Shown: positions 60,791-64,000 of the stretch, in pieces
How the letters are laid out: the number at the start of each line of letters is the position of its first letter
Position numbering within the stretch: the stretch's first letter is position 1
NCBI RefSeq assembly: GCF_001277195.1
Contig: NZ_CP012268.1
Location: 1,364,001 to 1,428,000, forward strand
Direction: 5' to 3'
DNA: 64,000 nucleotides
DNA from: Cronobacter muytjensii ATCC 51329
GTDB taxonomy: Bacteria; Pseudomonadota; Gammaproteobacteria; Enterobacterales; Enterobacteriaceae
Notes under the pieces: generated by a model
Database searches by the model: none
What the model was told of the DNA's origin: nothing
Seen by the model: only the letters and a program-made list of their open reading frames with translations
Position numbers and translations under genes: made by a program

Positions 60791-61163
60791 TTCTTTCCGC
60801 TTTTCCGTAAATCCGCTTCCTCACCTGTCCGGCCTAGCGCGACTGCGCAGCCTCGCCCGCCCTGCGGGGCAAGGGCTGCTGCTGGCCGCGCTGCTGCTGT
60901 TGCTGGCGGGCACGGCGCAAGCCGCCGGTTCCTCGATGCCGTGGGAGGGGCCCTTGCAGTCGATTCTGGATTCGATCCAGGGGCCGGTGGCACGCATCGT
61001 CGCGGTCATCATCATCATCGCCACGGGCCTGGCGCTGGCCTTCGGCGACACCAGCGGCGGCTTTCGCAAGCTGATCCAGATCGTGTTCGGGTTGAGCATC
61101 GCGTTCGCCGCTTCCTCGTTCTTCCTGTCGTTCTTCTCGTTCTCCGGCGGGGCCGTCGTATGA
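60777..61163 (+). CDS. trbC: TrbC, VirB2-like conjugative pilin
   Basis: A 128-residue pilin precursor: long signal region (GQGLLLAALLLLLAGTAQA, cleaved near residue 42) followed by two hydrophobic helices (ARIVAVIIIIATGLALAFG; IVFGLSIAFAASSFFLSFF). It is the expected substrate of the TraF protease at 30117. Overlaps trbB by 14 bp and trbD by four. Confidence 0.92.
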   Translation: MTHVDSFRFSVNPLPHLSGLARLRSLARPAGQGLLLAALLLLLAGTAQAAGSSMPWEGPLQSILDSIQGPVARIVAVIIIIATGLALAFGDTSGGFRKLIQIVFGLSIAFAASSFFLSFFSFSGGAVV

Positions 61164-61429
61164 GTACGGCCAGCGACCTTCCGGGCTTCGAGGTGCCGCT
61201 GCATCGCTCGCTGACCGAGCCAATCCTGCTGGGCGGCGCGCCGCGCACCGTGGCAATTGCCAACGGCACGCTGGCCGCCGCCGTCGGACTGGGCCTGCAA
61301 CTGTGGATTCCCGGCGTGGTGCTCTGGATCGTCGGCCACTCGCTGGCCGTATGGGGTGCTCGCGTCGATCCGCAGTTCATGCAGGTCTTCGCGCGGCATA
61401 TCAAACATCGCCCGCTTCTGGACGTGTGA
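61160..61429 (+). CDS. trbD: TrbD, VirB3-like protein
   Basis: An 89-residue inner-membrane protein of the mating apparatus: FEVPLHRSLTEPILLGGAPR (~10-29), one hydrophobic hairpin (~30-66) and VDPQFMQVFARHIKH. The ATG overlaps the trbC stop. Confidence 0.92.
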   Translation: MSTASDLPGFEVPLHRSLTEPILLGGAPRTVAIANGTLAAAVGLGLQLWIPGVVLWIVGHSLAVWGARVDPQFMQVFARHIKHRPLLDV

Positions 61430-61441
61430 GGGGAGGACGCC

Positions 61442-63892
61442 ATGCTGAACCTTGCCGAATATCGTCAGCGCCCGGCCTTGCTTGCCGACTGGCTGCCCTG
61501 GGCCGGGCTGGTCGCGCCGGGCGTTGTACTGAACAAAGATGGTTCGTTTCAACGCACGTTCCAGTTTCGCGGTCCCGACCTGGACAGTGCGACACAGGGC
61601 GAACTGATTGCCACGTCGGCGCGGCAGAACAACGCGCTTCGCCGTACCGGGTCTGGCTGGGCCTTCTATATCGAGGCCGAGCGAATGCGGGCATCGAGCT
61701 ATCCGCAGTCCTCCTTTCCCGAACCACTGTCCTGGCTGGTGGATGAGGAGCGACGCGCGGCGTTCGAGGAGTCGGATGGCCATTTCGAGAGCGTCTATCA
61801 CTTCACGTTGCAACACCTACCGCCGCAAGAGTCTCGCGCCCGTGCGGCTGGGATGCTGTACGAGAACCGGCCCACCGAGGGCGTGGACTGGCGCGGTCGG
61901 CTCGATTCCTTCGTGGCAGAGACCGATCGCGTGTTCGACCTGCTCGATGGTGTGATGCCGGAGATTGCCTGGCTGGACGACAGCCAGACGCTGACCTACC
62001 TGCATGCCACAGTCTCCACGCGCCGCTATCGCGTCGGCGTGCCCGACGTGCCGTTCCATATCGACGCGCTGCTGGCCGATGCCGCGCTGGTCGGCGGCCT
62101 GGCGCCCATGCTGGGCGATCAGCACCTGCGCGTGGTGTCGGTACGAGGCTTCCCGACCTCGACCTGGCCGGGGATTTTGGACGACCTCAACCGCCTGGGC
62201 TTTGCGTATCGCTGGAATACGCGCTTCCTGTGTCTCGACAAAGCCGAGGCGGAACGGGAGTTGGGGCGCTTGCGGCGCCAATGGTTCGCCAAGCGCAAGA
62301 ACGTCATCGCGCTGCTGCGCGAAACGATCTTTCAGCAGGAAAGCCCGCTGGTCGATACCGATGCCAGCAACAAGGCCGCCGACGCCGATGCCGCCTTGCA
62401 GGAACTGGGCAGCGATCAAGTCGCCTTCGGCTACCTCACCGCCACGGTGACGGTGCTCGACGCCGACCCGGCCGTGGCCGACGAGAAGCTGCGCATGGTG
62501 GAGCGCGTTATCCAAGGCCGGGGCTTCGTGACGATCCCCGAAACCCTCAACGCGGTCGATGCCTGGCTGTCGTCCGTCCCCGGCAACGCATACGCGAACG
62601 TGCGTCAGCCCATCGTTTCGACGCTGAACCTGGCGCACATGATGCCGATGTCAGCGGTATGGGCCGGGCCGAAGAAGAACGACCACCTCGACGGCCCGCC
62701 GCTGATCGTGACACGCACCGATGGTGCGACGCCGTTCCGGCTGGTAACGCACATCGGCGACGTGGGCCACACCCTTGTCGCCGGGCCGACTGGCATGGGC
62801 AAGTCGGTGCTGCTCGCCATCCTGGCCATGCAGTTCCGGCGCTACTTCGGCTCGCGGATCTTCGCCTTCGACATGGGGCGCTCGATGCGCGCCACCATCC
62901 TCGGCCTTGGCGGTGAGCACTACGACCTCGGTGCCGATGGCGGCATCGCCTTCCAGCCACTCGCGCGAATTGCCCACGAGGGCTACCGCACCTGGGCCGC
63001 GGAATGGGTGGAGGGCCGGCTGCTGCACGAAGGCGTGACGGTCGGCCCGGACGAGAAGGCTGCCATCTGGTCGGCGCTGAGAAGCCTTGCCGGTGCGCCG
63101 GTGGAGCAGCGCACCATGACCGGCTTGTCGGTGTTATTGCAGTCCAACGCGCTGCGCCAAGCGCTCGCGCCCTATGTGCTGGGCGGCGCACACGGCAAGC
63201 TGCTGGACGCTGACCACGACCGGCTGGGCATGGCCGACGTGCAGGGCTTCGAGATGGAAGAACTGATGCACAGCCCCGCCGCCGTGCAAGCGGTGCTGCG
63301 CTACCTGTTCGCCCGCTTCGACGAGCGTTTCGACGGTGCGCCGACGCTGCTGATCCTCGATGAAGCGTGGCTATTCCTTGATGAGCCATCTTTCGCGGCC
63401 CGCATCCGGCAATGGCTCAAGACGCTCAGGAAAAAAAACGTCAGCGTCATCTTCGCCACGCAGTCGCTGGCCGACATCAAGGATTCGACCATCGCGCCCG
63501 CGATCATCGAGAGTTGCGCCAGTCGGATTTTCTTACCTAATCCGCAGGCGACCGAGCCGCAGATTCGCACGATCTACGAGGGCTTCGGGCTCAACAGCCG
63601 GCAGATCGAGATCGTCGCCACCGCGCAGCCCAAGCGCGACTACTACTACCAGTCGCGCCTCGGCAACCGCCTATTCGACCTCGACCTGGGGCCTGTCGCG
63701 CTCGCATTCGCGGGCGCATCCACCCCTCAAGACCAACGCGATATTGACCGCGTGCTGACGCAGGCCGGCGCTCCCGGCTTCGCCGGCGCGTGGCTGCGCC
63801 ATCGCGGCCTCGGCTGGGCCGCCGACCTGCTGCCGTCCGCTCCGGCGGCAGCTTCCTTTCTCGCTTCTCAACCGCTGGAGGTTTCACTATGA
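61442..63892 (+). CDS. trbE: TrbE, VirB4-like ATPase
   Basis: Largest ATPase of the type IV channel, 816 aa. N-terminal VirB4 domain (MLNLAEYRQRPALLADWLPW), Walker A GPTGMGKSVLLAIL near 449, Walker B TLLILDEAWLFLDEP near 636, and the C-terminal motifs FATQSLADI and PQATEPQIR. GAGGGGAGG precedes the ATG. It overlaps trbJ by four bases. Confidence 0.94.
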   Translation: MLNLAEYRQRPALLADWLPWAGLVAPGVVLNKDGSFQRTFQFRGPDLDSATQGELIATSARQNNALRRTGSGWAFYIEAERMRASSYPQSSFPEPLSWLVDEERRAAFEESDGHFESVYHFTLQHLPPQESRARAAGMLYENRPTEGVDWRGRLDSFVAETDRVFDLLDGVMPEIAWLDDSQTLTYLHATVSTRRYRVGVPDVPFHIDALLADAALVGGLAPMLGDQHLRVVSVRGFPTSTWPGILDDLNRLGFAYRWNTRFLCLDKAEAERELGRLRRQWFAKRKNVIALLRETIFQQESPLVDTDASNKAADADAALQELGSDQVAFGYLTATVTVLDADPAVADEKLRMVERVIQGRGFVTIPETLNAVDAWLSSVPGNAYANVRQPIVSTLNLAHMMPMSAVWAGPKKNDHLDGPPLIVTRTDGATPFRLVTHIGDVGHTLVAGPTGMGKSVLLAILAMQFRRYFGSRIFAFDMGRSMRATILGLGGEHYDLGADGGIAFQPLARIAHEGYRTWAAEWVEGRLLHEGVTVGPDEKAAIWSALRSLAGAPVEQRTMTGLSVLLQSNALRQALAPYVLGGAHGKLLDADHDRLGMADVQGFEMEELMHSPAAVQAVLRYLFARFDERFDGAPTLLILDEAWLFLDEPSFAARIRQWLKTLRKKNVSVIFATQSLADIKDSTIAPAIIESCASRIFLPNPQATEPQIRTIYEGFGLNSRQIEIVATAQPKRDYYYQSRLGNRLFDLDLGPVALAFAGASTPQDQRDIDRVLTQAGAPGFAGAWLRHRGLGWAADLLPSAPAAASFLASQPLEVSL

Positions 63893-64000
63893 AGACCAAG
63901 CCCCGTTTGCTCTCTGTCTCACTCGCTGCTGTGTTGTCGGTATTTCTGCTGGCCATGCAGCCCGCATCCGCGCTGACGGTGTTCGACCCGTCCAACTTCG
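63889..64000 (+). CDS. trbJ: TrbJ, VirB5-like protein (partial, truncated by window end)
   Basis: Only 37 codons are visible: a signal peptide MKTKPRLLSVSLAAVLSVFL to PASA, then LTVFDPSNF, the usual mature start of TrbJ. GGAGG precedes the ATG. The remaining trb genes and attR lie outside the window. Confidence 0.85.
   Translation, partial: MKTKPRLLSVSLAAVLSVFLLAMQPASALTVFDPSNF

Overview
The first 14 kb is a chromosomal segment of an enterobacterium with fairly GC-rich DNA. Its gene content and order match the E. coli cmoB-to-lpxM region: cmoB, cmoA, yecN, yecE, yecD, aspS, nudB, yebC, ruvC, ruvA, ruvB, znuB, znuC, znuA, mepM, lpxM. yebB, which lies between ruvC and ruvA in E. coli, is absent, as in Cronobacter/Enterobacter-type genomes. 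The protein sequences look most like Cronobacter or a close relative; that is an impression, not a search result. From about 14.2 kb to the end of the window (and beyond it) lies a foreign, very GC-rich integrative and conjugative element (ICE) of the Tn4371 type. It sits just downstream of the lpxM terminators, where E. coli has pykA.

ICE layout. The left end has a tyrosine integrase coupled to a DUF1016 (YhcG-like) nuclease. A plasmid-like maintenance block follows: RadC-like protein, DUF932, a large ParB, small hypotheticals, DUF736, an XRE regulator, DUF2958, DUF2285, an HTH protein, RepA with three iterons, ParA, a ribbon-helix-helix-like protein and DUF2840. Then comes the transfer block start (TraF protease, MOB_P/VirD2-type relaxase). 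A 22.6-kb cargo region (33.2-55.8 kb) precedes the LysR regulator, an EexN-like exclusion lipoprotein, the TraG/VirD4 coupling protein, a CopG-like protein and TrbB-C-D-E; trbJ is cut by the window end. An RloC-like anticodon nuclease of lower GC sits on the minus strand between radC and the DUF932 gene, as a likely defence cargo.

The main cargo reads as a detoxification and envelope module. It has two 77%-identical TetR regulators, each preceded by two copies of the same 15-bp operator 35 bp apart. One is divergent from a 7Fe-type ferredoxin, the other from an alpha/beta-hydrolase lipoprotein. The second TetR gene leads a translationally coupled outer-membrane factor / membrane fusion protein / RND pump operon. 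Further on are a MipA-like protein, a metallo-beta-lactamase-fold hydrolase, an LpxR-like lipid A deacylase, an SDR, a YdjM-like membrane protein, a quinone-oxidoreductase-like enzyme, two more hydrolases, a PdxI-like aldo-keto reductase and another TetR.

The most surprising feature is in the chromosome. The aspartyl-tRNA synthetase gene does not stop at its usual C-terminus but runs in frame into a 71-codon, AT-richer segment colinear with the second half of H-NS (dimerisation helix, linker, DNA-binding domain). The H-NS AT-hook-like QGR motif reads QGS there, and the linker has gained acidic residues. I know of no description of such an AspRS-H-NS chimera.
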